Positions 56,281 through 64,000 of a DNA stretch of 64,000 nucleotides are shown here, in pieces. The notes below the pieces were generated by a model that worked only from the letters and a program-made list of their open reading frames with translations, made no database searches and was not told the origin of the DNA. The DNA lies in the NCBI GenBank assembly GCA_963763485.1, contig CAVXOW010000004.1, forward strand, positions 248,001-312,000, read 5' to 3'. The position numbers and the translations under genes were made by a program. Each line of letters opens with the position of its first letter. Within the stretch, counting starts at the first letter, position 1. Source of the stretch: CAWCKS01 sp963763485. Its GTDB lineage: Bacteria; Pseudomonadota; Alphaproteobacteria; Rhizobiales; Xanthobacteraceae.

Positions 56281-57843
56281 CAGATTTTGTTGCAAAAGTC
56301 GGCTGTGGCGGATCGGGCGGTTAAGCCCTTTGTGAAGGGCCTCGGCTTTAATGCGCCGGGTCTGACGCCCTCTACGTAACTCCAACGCTACGCGATGCAC
56401 AGAGCCTGAACGGGTGGCGGCCTGGCAACTAGCAATGCAAGTCGCCGCAGGTTCTGGGCGATGGCAGCCAGCACAAACTCATCCTGGGCGCCTCGTGGGC
56501 CACGCAGTCGAAGCCGACCGAGCCTCAGGATGCGCTTCAGGTGTGCGAACCGCATCTCGACCTTCTTGCGCTCGCGGCGCGACTGCTCGAAGCCCTCGGT
56601 GCCAGCGAACGATCGGGCAATGTCCCGGGCGTGCTCATGGATGTCGCGCGGGATCTTGCGCGATGGCTCCTTTGGACAGCACTGCGGTTTAAGGGGGCAT
56701 ACATCGCAGTCAAGTTTGCTTGCACGATATAGAAGTGTCTTGCCTTCGTGCACGGTGCCGCTCGTCCCGAGCCGCTTTCCGCCCGGGCAATGGTAGACGT
56801 CGCTGGTCCGATCATATCGAAAGTCGCTGCGCGAGAAGGTGCCATCATCCCGCTTCGACTTGTCGAACACGGGGATATGTGGCGCGATACCCTTCTCCTC
56901 GACCAGCCAGTTCAGCATCGGAGCTGCCCCATAAGCGGTATCGGCCGCGAGCCGCTCCGGCTTGAGACCAAAACGTTCTTCTGTTCGCTCGATCATCGTC
57001 TTTGCCGCGCCGACCTCAGCTTGGCGAATGGCCCGGGAGGCCTCGACGTCAACGATGACGCCGAACTTCACGTCGATGAGATAGTTGTCCGAGTAAGCGA
57101 AGAATGCCGGCCCCTTGTGAGCTCCGGTCCACTGGGCCGCAGGGTCGGACAGCGAAACGAACTTCGGAACAACGTCGCTGGCGGTGCCCCACGCCGTATC
57201 GTCGAGGGTCGCCAGATACTCCTTCACCGCGCGGCTTGACCTCGCCGGATCACGATCCCTGCGCCAATCCTGACCCGCGATTGAGCGCTGCTTGTTGGCG
57301 TCGGCCGCAATCAGGCTCGCATCGACTGCAAAGCCTTCGCCACCAACCAGACCAGCTGCAACGCATACCTCGACGACACGTTCGAACACCCGACGGAAAA
57401 CGTCTCCATCGCGGAAGCGCTCGTTGCGTGCGCGCGAAAATGCCGAGTGATCCGGGACAGCGTCCTCAATGCCGAGTTTGCAGAACCAGCGATACGCGAG
57501 GTTCACCTGCACTTCTCGGCAAATCAAACGCTCCGAACGGATCGCAAAAACGTACCCTATAATGAGCATCCGGGTCATTAACTCCGGATCGATCGACGGG
57601 CGACCCATCGACGAATAGTGAGGTGCAAGTTCGCGGCGGAGCCAGGCCAGATCGAGAGTACTGTCGATCTTCCGCACCATGTGATCGTCGGGAACTACAT
57701 CGCCAAGACGAAACTCGTAGAACAGTTGACCTTGGTCACTCTTCAGACGACCCATCATCGATCGACCTCGTCGAGAATCGCGTCAACATGACGGAATCAC
57801 GCTTCGCGGCTCCTCTCAACGGACTTCTGCAACAAAATCGGCA
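56279..57843 (-). mobile_element. IS1182-family-like insertion sequence
   Basis: The element is bounded by imperfect terminal inverted repeats: GATTTTGTTGCAAAAGTC at 56283-56300 and, on the other strand, GATTTTGTTGCAGAAGTC (57822-57839), with partial identity extending a few bases on both sides. It contains one complete transposase gene. I could not fix a target duplication. The exact outer ends are uncertain by a few bases. Confidence 0.8.
56388..57758 (-). CDS. IS1182-family transposase
   Basis: The 456-residue protein begins GRLKSDQGQLFYEFRLGDVV, continues with SMGRPSIDPELMTRMLIIGY and DHSAFSRARNERF, and has the DDE catalytic layout (Asp in FAVDASLIAADANK, Asp in LAADTAYGAAPMLNWL, a late Glu in RRERKKVEMRFAHLKR). 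A Cys-rich block (CDVCPLKPQCC) typical of IS1182/ISNCY-like enzymes lies at about 370. It is full length and seems functional. Confidence 0.9.
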   Translation of the reverse strand: MMGRLKSDQGQLFYEFRLGDVVPDDHMVRKIDSTLDLAWLRRELAPHYSSMGRPSIDPELMTRMLIIGYVFAIRSERLICREVQVNLAYRWFCKLGIEDAVPDHSAFSRARNERFRDGDVFRRVFERVVEVCVAAGLVGGEGFAVDASLIAADANKQRSIAGQDWRRDRDPARSSRAVKEYLATLDDTAWGTASDVVPKFVSLSDPAAQWTGAHKGPAFFAYSDNYLIDVKFGVIVDVEASRAIRQAEVGAAKTMIERTEERFGLKPERLAADTAYGAAPMLNWLVEEKGIAPHIPVFDKSKRDDGTFSRSDFRYDRTSDVYHCPGGKRLGTSGTVHEGKTLLYRASKLDCDVCPLKPQCCPKEPSRKIPRDIHEHARDIARSFAGTEGFEQSRRERKKVEMRFAHLKRILRLGRLRLRGPRGAQDEFVLAAIAQNLRRLALLVARPPPVQALCIA

Positions 57844-58227
57844 CGAAGCAGACCTCACTGCATGTCTGCTTCGTAGTCGCTGTCGGAGTTAAAGCGGACA
57901 TCGAGCAAACCACGCTCAGCAAGTTCAATTCATTGCGTCCTTGCTAATCCCCTACCCGCGGGCGCCTACCGCGTAGCGGTTTAGTGCAATCGCCGTTGTC
58001 CGACCTTTCACGAGATTGACGAGCAGGGCTGCCGCCAATGATCCGTACTTCAATCGCGGCCCGCGAGTCATTGCAACAGAGTTTCTGCGATGCTGCCAGA
58101 ACAACTGCAGCCGGCGTCATCGTGCGTGCGCAGCACCGCAGAAACCTCCATCTTATCCGAAATCGGGTGGGAGCTGACCGCCCGGCTTTCTAGATTCACG
58201 ACAAGTGCAATCTGGAAGGAGCAAGCG
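57844..58227. other. Region without a supported gene, right flank of the IS element
   Basis: About 380 nt between the IS and the MFS gene. The ribosome-binding site of the MFS gene (GGAAGGAGC) is at its end; I see nothing else I can support. The frame open upstream of the MFS start (58090) shows no conserved extension. Confidence 0.45.
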
Positions 58228-59478
58228 ATGTCCGCAAACAAGCTGCCGCAACTGCCGGTGGCGTTTCAGCGACTGGCGTGGTCGAATCTGGTTGCGCAAT
58301 CGGCGGACCAGATTGCGCTCGCAGCAGCACCGATCGTCGCGGTGTTTTCGCTCGGCGTCGCCGAAGGCAAGGCCGGTCTGCTGCAGACGGCCCTGACCTT
58401 GCCGTTCGTGCTGTTTGCAATTCCGGCCGGTTTGATGTCCGACCGAATGTCGCGCCCGAAGCTGATGGCAGGCGCCGAAGCGCTGCGCGCGGCGGCCCTG
58501 TTTGCGACGCTGTTGCTGCTGTGGACGGGCCTTCTCAACCTGACCCTGCTCGCGCTGCTCGGCGCCGTCGCGGTGTGTGGCACGGTTGCCTATAGCGTGG
58601 CCGCGCCATCGCTCGTGCCGTCGCTGGTCACGCAGGATCGCCTTGCGACCGCGAACGCGCGGATTGAACTGGCGCGCACCATCGCATTTGCCGGCGGGCC
58701 TGCGCTCGGCGGCCTGCTGGTCGGCTGGGTCGGCGCCGCAGCCGCGTTCGCGCTCGCCGCGGCTCTGTCGGTCGCCGCGACCGTGCTGCTTGGCGGCATC
58801 AACGAGCAGCCGCGTCCACTGCCGCCGCGGCGCGAACCGCTGCGCGAGATCCGCGCCGGCGCCGCGTTCGTGTTTGGGCACGCCATGCTGCGACCGGTCT
58901 TCATCACGCAGTTCATCTTCAATATCGCGTCGTTCGTGATCTTGTCGGTGTTCGTGCCCTATGCGGTGCGGCACCTCGGCCAGTCGCCGTCGAGTGTCGG
59001 CGTCATTCTTGGCATGTATGGCGGCGGCATGGTGATCGGCGCGCTCGGTGCCGCCCGCGTCCTGCGTGTCATTCCGTTCGGCGTCGTGGTCGGCATCGGT
59101 CCGATCGCCGGCTTCCTCGCATCGGTGCTGATGGTGCTGACGATCTACCTGCCGTCGCCGTTGCTGGCGGCCAGCAGCTTCTTCCTGCTCGGCGCCGGGC
59201 CGATCCTGTGGGTGATCAGCACCACGACCCTGCGCCAGGCGGTCACGCCGCCGTCGCTGCTCGGGCGGGTGTCGGCGATCAACATCCTTGCCTACGGCGC
59301 GCGGCCGATCGGTGCCGGCATCGGTGCCGTGGTGGGCGGCACCTACGGCGCCGAGGCTTGCCTCTACGTGGCCTCGCTAGGCTTCTTCGCGCAGATGGTG
59401 GTGATCTGGCTGTCGCCCGCCGTCGGCCTGCTGCGCCAACCCGAGATGGTACGCGAGGTGGCGAGCCAGCGGGCCTGA
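58228..59478 (+). CDS. MFS transporter (multidrug-efflux-like)
   Basis: The 416-residue protein has twelve predicted helices and MFS marks: a loop 2-3 motif in GLMSDRMSRPKLMAG (about 69-83) and SLVPSLVTQDRLATANARIE after it, as in enterobactin/EntS-type exporters. The substrate is unknown. It converges on parC; the stops are 21 nt apart once the parC frame is corrected. Confidence 0.85.
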   Translation: MSANKLPQLPVAFQRLAWSNLVAQSADQIALAAAPIVAVFSLGVAEGKAGLLQTALTLPFVLFAIPAGLMSDRMSRPKLMAGAEALRAAALFATLLLLWTGLLNLTLLALLGAVAVCGTVAYSVAAPSLVPSLVTQDRLATANARIELARTIAFAGGPALGGLLVGWVGAAAAFALAAALSVAATVLLGGINEQPRPLPPRREPLREIRAGAAFVFGHAMLRPVFITQFIFNIASFVILSVFVPYAVRHLGQSPSSVGVILGMYGGGMVIGALGAARVLRVIPFGVVVGIGPIAGFLASVLMVLTIYLPSPLLAASSFFLLGAGPILWVISTTTLRQAVTPPSLLGRVSAINILAYGARPIGAGIGAVVGGTYGAEACLYVASLGFFAQMVVIWLSPAVGLLRQPEMVREVASQRA

Positions 59479-59499
59479 CGCGGGCCCGCCTCCGGCCGG

Positions 59500-61756
59500 T
59501 TAATCGATCACCCGCCCAAACTTGTTCGACTTCGGAAAGCCCTTTGGCGCCAAGACGGCCGGCGTCGGCGCGGTTGCCGCGCCAGTCGGCCAGCTCCTTG
59601 AGCGTCGCGCTAAACTCGCGCCCGGCAGAATCGCGCCAGGCAAGCCCGTCGGCGGCGACAAAGCAGGCGATGTCGGACAGTCCGCCATCCTTGTATTTCT
59701 GCAGGCGAACGCCGCGGCCGCGCGCCATCTCCGGCACCTGGTCGAGCGCGAAAATCACCATCTTGCGGTTCTCGCCGATGACGGCGACGGTATCGCCGAC
59801 CACCGTGGCAACCGCGCGCGCCTCGTTCGGCGGGCTGACGTTGAGCACTTGCTTGCCCTTGCGGGTATTGGCGACGCAGTCATCCTCGTTGACGACGAAG
59901 CCCTGCCCGTCGCGGCTCGCGACCAGGAATTTGCGGCCGCCCTTGTTGGTGAACAGCGAGACGATGTCGGCATCCTGCTCGAGGTCGATGAACAGCCGGA
60001 TCGGCTCACCGTGGCCGCGCCCGCCGGGCATCTTGCTGGCGTCGAGCGTGTAGAACCGGCCGTTGGTCGCGAACAGCAAGAGCTTCGAGGTGGTCTCGGC
60101 GAAGAAAGAGAAGCCGAGCCCGTCGTCGGTCTTGAAGGCAAGGCTCGACAGATCGGACTGCTGGCCCTTCAGCGTGCGCACCCAGCCCTTCTGCGAGACC
60201 ACGACGGTGATCGGCTCGCGCTCGACCAGCGCCTCCTCGATGGCGGTAACGTCGTGCTCGGGCGCGTCGGCGAACTGGGTGCGGCGCTTGCCGAGCGGCG
60301 TCTTCGGCCCGAATTTTTCGCGGAGCGCGGTGACTTCCTCGCTGATCGTCTTCCACTGCTCGTCCTCGGAGGCGAGCAGCGCCTTGACGCCCTTCAGCTC
60401 CGCCTTGAGGTCCTTCTCCTCGGTGCGGATTTCGATCTCTTCGAGCCGGCGCAAGGCGCGCAGCCGCATGTTGAGGATCGCGTCGGCCTGCACGTCCGAC
60501 AGTTTGAAGGTCTTCATCAAGACCGGCTTCGGCTCATCCTCGGCGCGAATGATCTTGATGACCTTGTCGATGTTCAGATAGGCGATCAGGTAGCCGGCGA
60601 GAATCTCGAGCCGGGCTTCGATCTGCCCCTGGCGGTGGCGCGTCCGCCGCACCAGGACATCGCGGCGATGGTCGAGCCATTCGCGCAGCACCTCGGCAAG
60701 CGAGCTGACCTTGGGGACCTTGCCCTTGATCAGCACGTTCATGTTGAGCGGGATGCGGCTCTCGAGCTCGGTCAGCCGGAACAGCAATTCCATCAGGATC
60801 GCCGGGTCGACGTTGCGCGACTTCGGCTCGATGACGACCCGCACTTCCTCCGTCGACTCGTCACGGATGTCGGCGACCAGCGGCAGCTTGCGCTCGGTCA
60901 GGAGCTCGGCGATCTTTTCGATCAGCCGCGACTTCTGGACCTGCCAGGGAATCTCGGTGACCACGACGACCCAGGTGCCGCGCGACCCCTCCTCCTGCTC
61001 CCACTTCGCACGCACACGAAACGAGCCGCGGCCGGTGGTGTAGGCCTCGGCGATCGAGTCGTGGCTGTCGACGACGATGCCGCCGGTCGGAAAATCCGGG
61101 CCCTTGACGAATTTCAGGAGTGCCCGGCTCTTGGTGTCGGGCTTCTTGATCAACTGCAGCGCGGCGTCGCAAAGCTCGGCGACGTTGTGCGGCGGGATCG
61201 CAGTCGCCATGCCGACCGCGATGCCCTGCGAGCCGTTCGCCAGCAGGTTTGGAAAAGCGCCGGGCAGAACGACCGGCTCCTTGGTCTTGCCGTCGTAGTT
61301 CGGGCGAAACTCGACCGCGTCCTCGTCGATGCCATCGAGCATCAGCCGCGCGACGTCGGTCATGCGCGCTTCGGTGTAGCGATAGGCCGCAGCGCCATCG
61401 CCGTCGATATTGCCAAAATTGCCCTGGCCGTCGACCAACGGATAACGCGAGGAAAAATCCTGCGCGAGCCGCACCATGGCTTCGTAGATCGCTGCGTCGC
61501 CGTGCGGATGGAAGGTGCCCATCACGTCGCCGACGATCTTCGCCGACTTGGCCGGCGCGGTGCCGGGGTCGAGCCGCAGCAGCCGCATGCCATAGAGGAT
61601 GCGTCGGTGAACCGGCTTCAGCCCGTCGCGTGCGTCGGGCAACGCTCGATGCATGATCGTCGACAGCGCATAGTTGAGATAGCGCTCTTCGAGCGCTTCG
61701 CGCAGCGGGACGTCCTGAACGTCCTGCGGCTCCGGAGGAATCACTGTTTTTCCCAT
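59500..61756 (-). pseudogene. parC: DNA topoisomerase IV subunit A, one-base frameshift near the C-terminus
   Basis: The protein carries the type IIA cleavage core: HRALPDARDGLKPVHRRILY, the catalytic Tyr in AAYRYTEARMTDVARLML, and ANGSQGIAVGMATAIPPHN, then a beta-pinwheel C-terminal domain. The first frame runs past the expected end into the MFS gene. A second frame supplies LAPKGFPKSNKFGRVID and a stop at 59500. Removing one base at 59552-59553 joins ...RADAGR with it and gives 751 residues. ParC is essential, so a sequencing error is the likely explanation. Confidence 0.9.
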
Positions 61757-61966
61757 GGAGACGGGTTAGCCGGGACCGCCGACATGAACAAGAAATGAAT
61801 GGCCCTGCCATCACATGTTCGCAATTGAATGGCCATTATCATGTTGCTGCAGCGCAGCTTTTTGGCTTGCTTCCGAATTGGTCAGTGGACTTGAAGGAGG
61901 CGCGGCCTAAGTTGTGGAGCAACGGGCCGAGGTCTTCGGAACCGATTCCGTCAAGGAGGAACAAGC

Positions 61967-62260
61967 ATGCGTCGTTTGATGATGGCCGCCGCAATCGCAG
62001 CGTTGGCCGGGGCAGGATCGTTGATGGCCGGTGGCGCACAGGCGCTGCCCGGCGCCGGCGGCCTGCAGGGCACGACTGATACCGGGCTGGTCCAGAAAAC
62101 GCAGGTCGTCTGTCCGCGTCCGTTCTGGAACGGTTGGCGCTGGGTGCAGCCGCCGTGCCGTCCAGCATTCGCGCCGCGCGTCTACTCGCCTTATGCATAC
62201 GGTGGTCCGCCCGTCGTCGTGGTGCGGCCGTGGCGGCGGCCCCGCTATTACTACTACTGA
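61967..62260 (+). CDS. Small secreted protein with Pro/Arg/Tyr-rich tail
   Basis: The 97-residue protein has a signal peptide (MMAAAIAALAGAGSLMAGG, cleavage near AQA) and a short mature part with CPRPFWNGWRWVQPPC and a tail ending RPWRRPRYYYY. AAGGAGGAAC precedes the ATG. Small secreted proteins like this are frequent in Bradyrhizobium; the function is unknown. The two cysteines could form a disulphide. Confidence 0.7.
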   Translation: MRRLMMAAAIAALAGAGSLMAGGAQALPGAGGLQGTTDTGLVQKTQVVCPRPFWNGWRWVQPPCRPAFAPRVYSPYAYGGPPVVVVRPWRRPRYYYY

Positions 62261-62320
62261 TCGTCGATCGCGGATTTGATCTGAAGTCGGCGCAGCCTCG
62301 CGGCTCGCGCCGATTTTCGT

Positions 62321-63061
62321 TCAGGCGAGACCGGGCGCGCCGTTGCGCATCACGGCGGCGATGAAGCCGGCGCGGGCGTCGGAGTGTGTCAGCCCCCGCG
62401 GCTCGAGCACGTGGCGCTGCAGAAACAACCCGGTGATCGCGAAGCCATCCTGCAGATCCTGCGCCGAGAACGTAACGGCCTCGTCGGCGACAAGGAAGGA
62501 CGGCAGCCGCATCAGCCGGTCGCGCCAGGGCTCGCCGGCGTCGCGCGAGATCGCGCCGCCGGATTTTGGCGACACGTAGATCAAGTCCTCGCTGACGCCG
62601 GTGGCCGCACAGGTCGAAAGATCAAGGCCGAAACCGAGTTCGCCGAGCATTGCGAGTTCGAACCTCACCAGGTTGACGGCCGCTGCCGCGGGATCGTCGA
62701 GCTGGTTCAGCGTCTCCTCCAGCAGCTCGTAAATCATCTCGTGCGGATCGCGCTCGGGCAACAGGCGCACCAGCGCCGCGAGATGAGTGACGCCATAGAC
62801 CGCATGCGACCACGCAAACAGCGACGCCGCGCGCAACTGCAAGCCCTCGATTGCATACATGCCGAGATGTTCGTCGAGCCGGGCGCGCCAGACCGCGCGC
62901 ACCGAGTTTCCGGGCTGCAGCAAGGGCCGCATCCGCGAACTCGATCCGCCACGCACGAGACCAAGGTGACGGCCATGGCCAGCCGTCAGCAGCTCGACGA
63001 TGGCGCTCGATTCGCCATGCCGACGCACCCCTAGCACGATGCCGTTATCGGTCCATTCCAT
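62321..63061 (-). CDS. recO: DNA repair protein RecO
   Basis: The 246-residue protein starts MEWTDNGIVLGVRRHGESSA with the OB-fold (to about residue 80, GLVRGGSSSRMRPLLQPGN), followed by a helical domain (VNLVRFELAMLGELGFGLDL). It loads RecA with RecF and RecR. The position between era and parC is typical of Bradyrhizobium. The zinc-binding cysteines of some RecO proteins are mostly absent, as is usual here. Confidence 0.9.
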   Translation of the reverse strand: MEWTDNGIVLGVRRHGESSAIVELLTAGHGRHLGLVRGGSSSRMRPLLQPGNSVRAVWRARLDEHLGMYAIEGLQLRAASLFAWSHAVYGVTHLAALVRLLPERDPHEMIYELLEETLNQLDDPAAAAVNLVRFELAMLGELGFGLDLSTCAATGVSEDLIYVSPKSGGAISRDAGEPWRDRLMRLPSFLVADEAVTFSAQDLQDGFAITGLFLQRHVLEPRGLTHSDARAGFIAAVMRNGAPGLA

Positions 63062-63087
63062 CTGTCGGTCGCAGGACTCGCCTGACC

Positions 63088-63184
63088 GAGCGCGATGGGA
63101 TTAGAGCAAATCGCCATCGCGCTCTCGCTTTGATGAGCATGATCCTATCGGAAAACCGGTACCCACTCTTCCGGATCATGCTTT
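63088..63184. repeat. Mosaic of two palindromic repeats between recO and era
   Basis: GAGCGCGATGG (63088-63098) pairs with CCATCGCGCTC (63114-63124). Directly next to it AGCATGATCC (63136-63145) pairs with GGATCATGCT (63173-63182) around the sequence GGAAAACCGGTACCCACTC. The second is a known frequent palindrome type of Rhizobiales; both arms are perfect. Confidence 0.8.
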
Positions 63185-63193
63185 AGGTAAGCC

Positions 63194-64000
63194 CTAGCGC
63201 TTGGGGAATTCCAGCCCCATCTCGCGATAGCGCTCGGGATCATCGCCCCAGTCCTCGCGGACCTTCACGAACAGGAACAGGTGCACCGGCCGATCGAGAA
63301 TCTCGGCAAGCTCTTTGCGCGAATCCGCTCCGATCGCCTTGATCGTGGCGCCGGCCTTGCCAAGCACGATCTTCCGCTGAACTCTCGCGCTCGACAAAGA
63401 TCGTCTGCTCGATGCGCACCGAACCGTCCTTGCGTTCGTTCCAGCTGGTGGTCTCGACCGTCGACTGGTACGGCAGTTCCTGGTGCAGCTTGCGATAGAT
63501 CTTCTCGCGGGTGACTTCGGCAGCAAGATAGCGCTCGGGCGCGTCGGAAATCTGGTCTTCTGGATAGAGAAACGGCCCCTCCGGCATCGCCGCCGCCATC
63601 GCCGCGCGAAGGTCGGCCACCCCGTCACCCGACAATGCCGAGATCATGAAGGTGTGTGCGAATGCCAGCCGCTCATTGGCGGCTTTCGCAAGACCGAGCA
63701 GCGTTTCGCGCGCGACCGTGTCGACCTTGTTGATCACGAGAAACAGCGGCCGGCTGGGTGAGCCGAGCTGTGCCATGACGCCTGATGCTTCGTCATCGAG
63801 CCCGCGCTTCGCGTCGAGCATCACGCAGACGAGATCGGCGTCGTGGGCGCCGCTCCATGCCGCCGACACCATGGCGCGGTCAAGCCGCCGCTTCGGCACA
63901 AAGATGCCGGGCGTGTCGACCAGGATGATCTGGGCATTGCCTTCCATGGCGATGCCGCGCATCAGCGCCCGCGTCGTCTGCACCTTGCTCGAGACGATCG
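63194..64000 (-). pseudogene. era: GTPase Era, N-terminus outside window, one-base frameshift
   Basis: The visible part starts within the GTPase domain (SSKVQTTRALMRGIAMEGN) and contains G3 (VDTPGIF), G4 (NKVD) and G5 (ISALSGDG), then the KH domain. The first frame reaches IFVERES and shifts; a second continues QRKIVLGKAGATIKAIGADS to the stop. Removing one base from GAACTC at 63379-63384 (coding strand GAGTTC) restores the usual VERESQRKIVLG. Era is essential for 16S rRNA maturation and 30S assembly, so a sequencing error is the likely explanation. Confidence 0.9.

Noticed and set aside
55606..56400. Small ORFs (55606-55911 plus, 56029-56400 minus) left of the IS
   Set aside because: No recognised motif, no convincing start signals; one crosses the IS end.
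59279..59499. Arg-rich C-terminal extension of ParC into the MFS gene
   Set aside because: The natural end (APKGFPKSNKFGRVID) is in another frame and stops at 59500; the extension is frameshift noise.
59522..61798. 758-codon open frame opposite parC
   Set aside because: It mirrors the codon pattern of parC on the other strand; long antisense frames are expected at this GC content, and no domain is visible.
1..64000. CRISPR array or prophage block
   Set aside because: No regular direct repeats with spacers and no run of phage structural genes; the GcrA-like pair alone is not enough.

Overview
The window reads as chromosomal DNA of a high-GC alphaproteobacterium, most likely Bradyrhizobium or a close relative. 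The evidence is the gene order (ihfA/merR, fabH-plsX-DUF177-bc1 chaperone//bamE, hppA, thiL-nusB-ribH, ribE-ribD-nrdR-glyA, ldtR, hemB, bpt, parC, recO, era), DUF1236 and GcrA-type proteins, and dispersed palindromic repeats of the kind common in that group. No database could be searched, so the taxonomic call is inference.

Layout: 0-9 kb holds the end of a class III cyclase/AAA ATPase/TPR protein, a methyltransferase pair, small membrane and secreted proteins, a TauE-type transporter and an enoyl-CoA hydratase. At 9-15 kb a Bug-type binding protein converges on a compact minus-strand cluster. That cluster has a PPDK-like protein without its C-terminal PEP domain, a winged-helix-like protein, a second phosphohistidine-domain protein and an NTF2-like protein; together they look like a split dikinase of unknown substrate. 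At 15-28 kb there is a divergent GcrA paralogue with an unknown partner, a XRE regulator, hydrolases, an L,D-transpeptidase, an alkyl sulfatase, an FAH-family enzyme, an AidB-like acyl-CoA dehydrogenase, a P450 and an SGNH hydrolase. At 28-46 kb lies the housekeeping core: tRNA-Pro, fatty acid and phospholipid initiation, envelope, pyrophosphatase, thiamine and riboflavin synthesis, and one-carbon metabolism. Between ribE and ribH sit a cyclase, an amidase and a SnoaL-like protein. At 46-53 kb are MaoC, a VapBC-type module, LdtR, an acyltransferase, DUF6163, hemB, RDD and bpt. At 53-58 kb is an accessory stretch with an esterase, an acyltransferase and an IS1182-type element. At 58-64 kb are MFS, parC, recO and the 3' part of era.

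Eight genes are interrupted by single-base indels: XRE regulator, DUF4188, AidB-like dehydrogenase, SGNH hydrolase, plsX, hppA, parC and era. Several are normally essential and all read cleanly across the junction once one base is added or removed, so sequencing error is more likely than decay. All seven insertions leave a doubled T (A on the other strand), and four turn an expected GAGTC, a CcrM-type GANTC site, into GAGTTC. I give these genes as full-length spans with the shift position.

The best candidate for a little-described system is the split PPDK-like operon at 10.2-14.8 kb.
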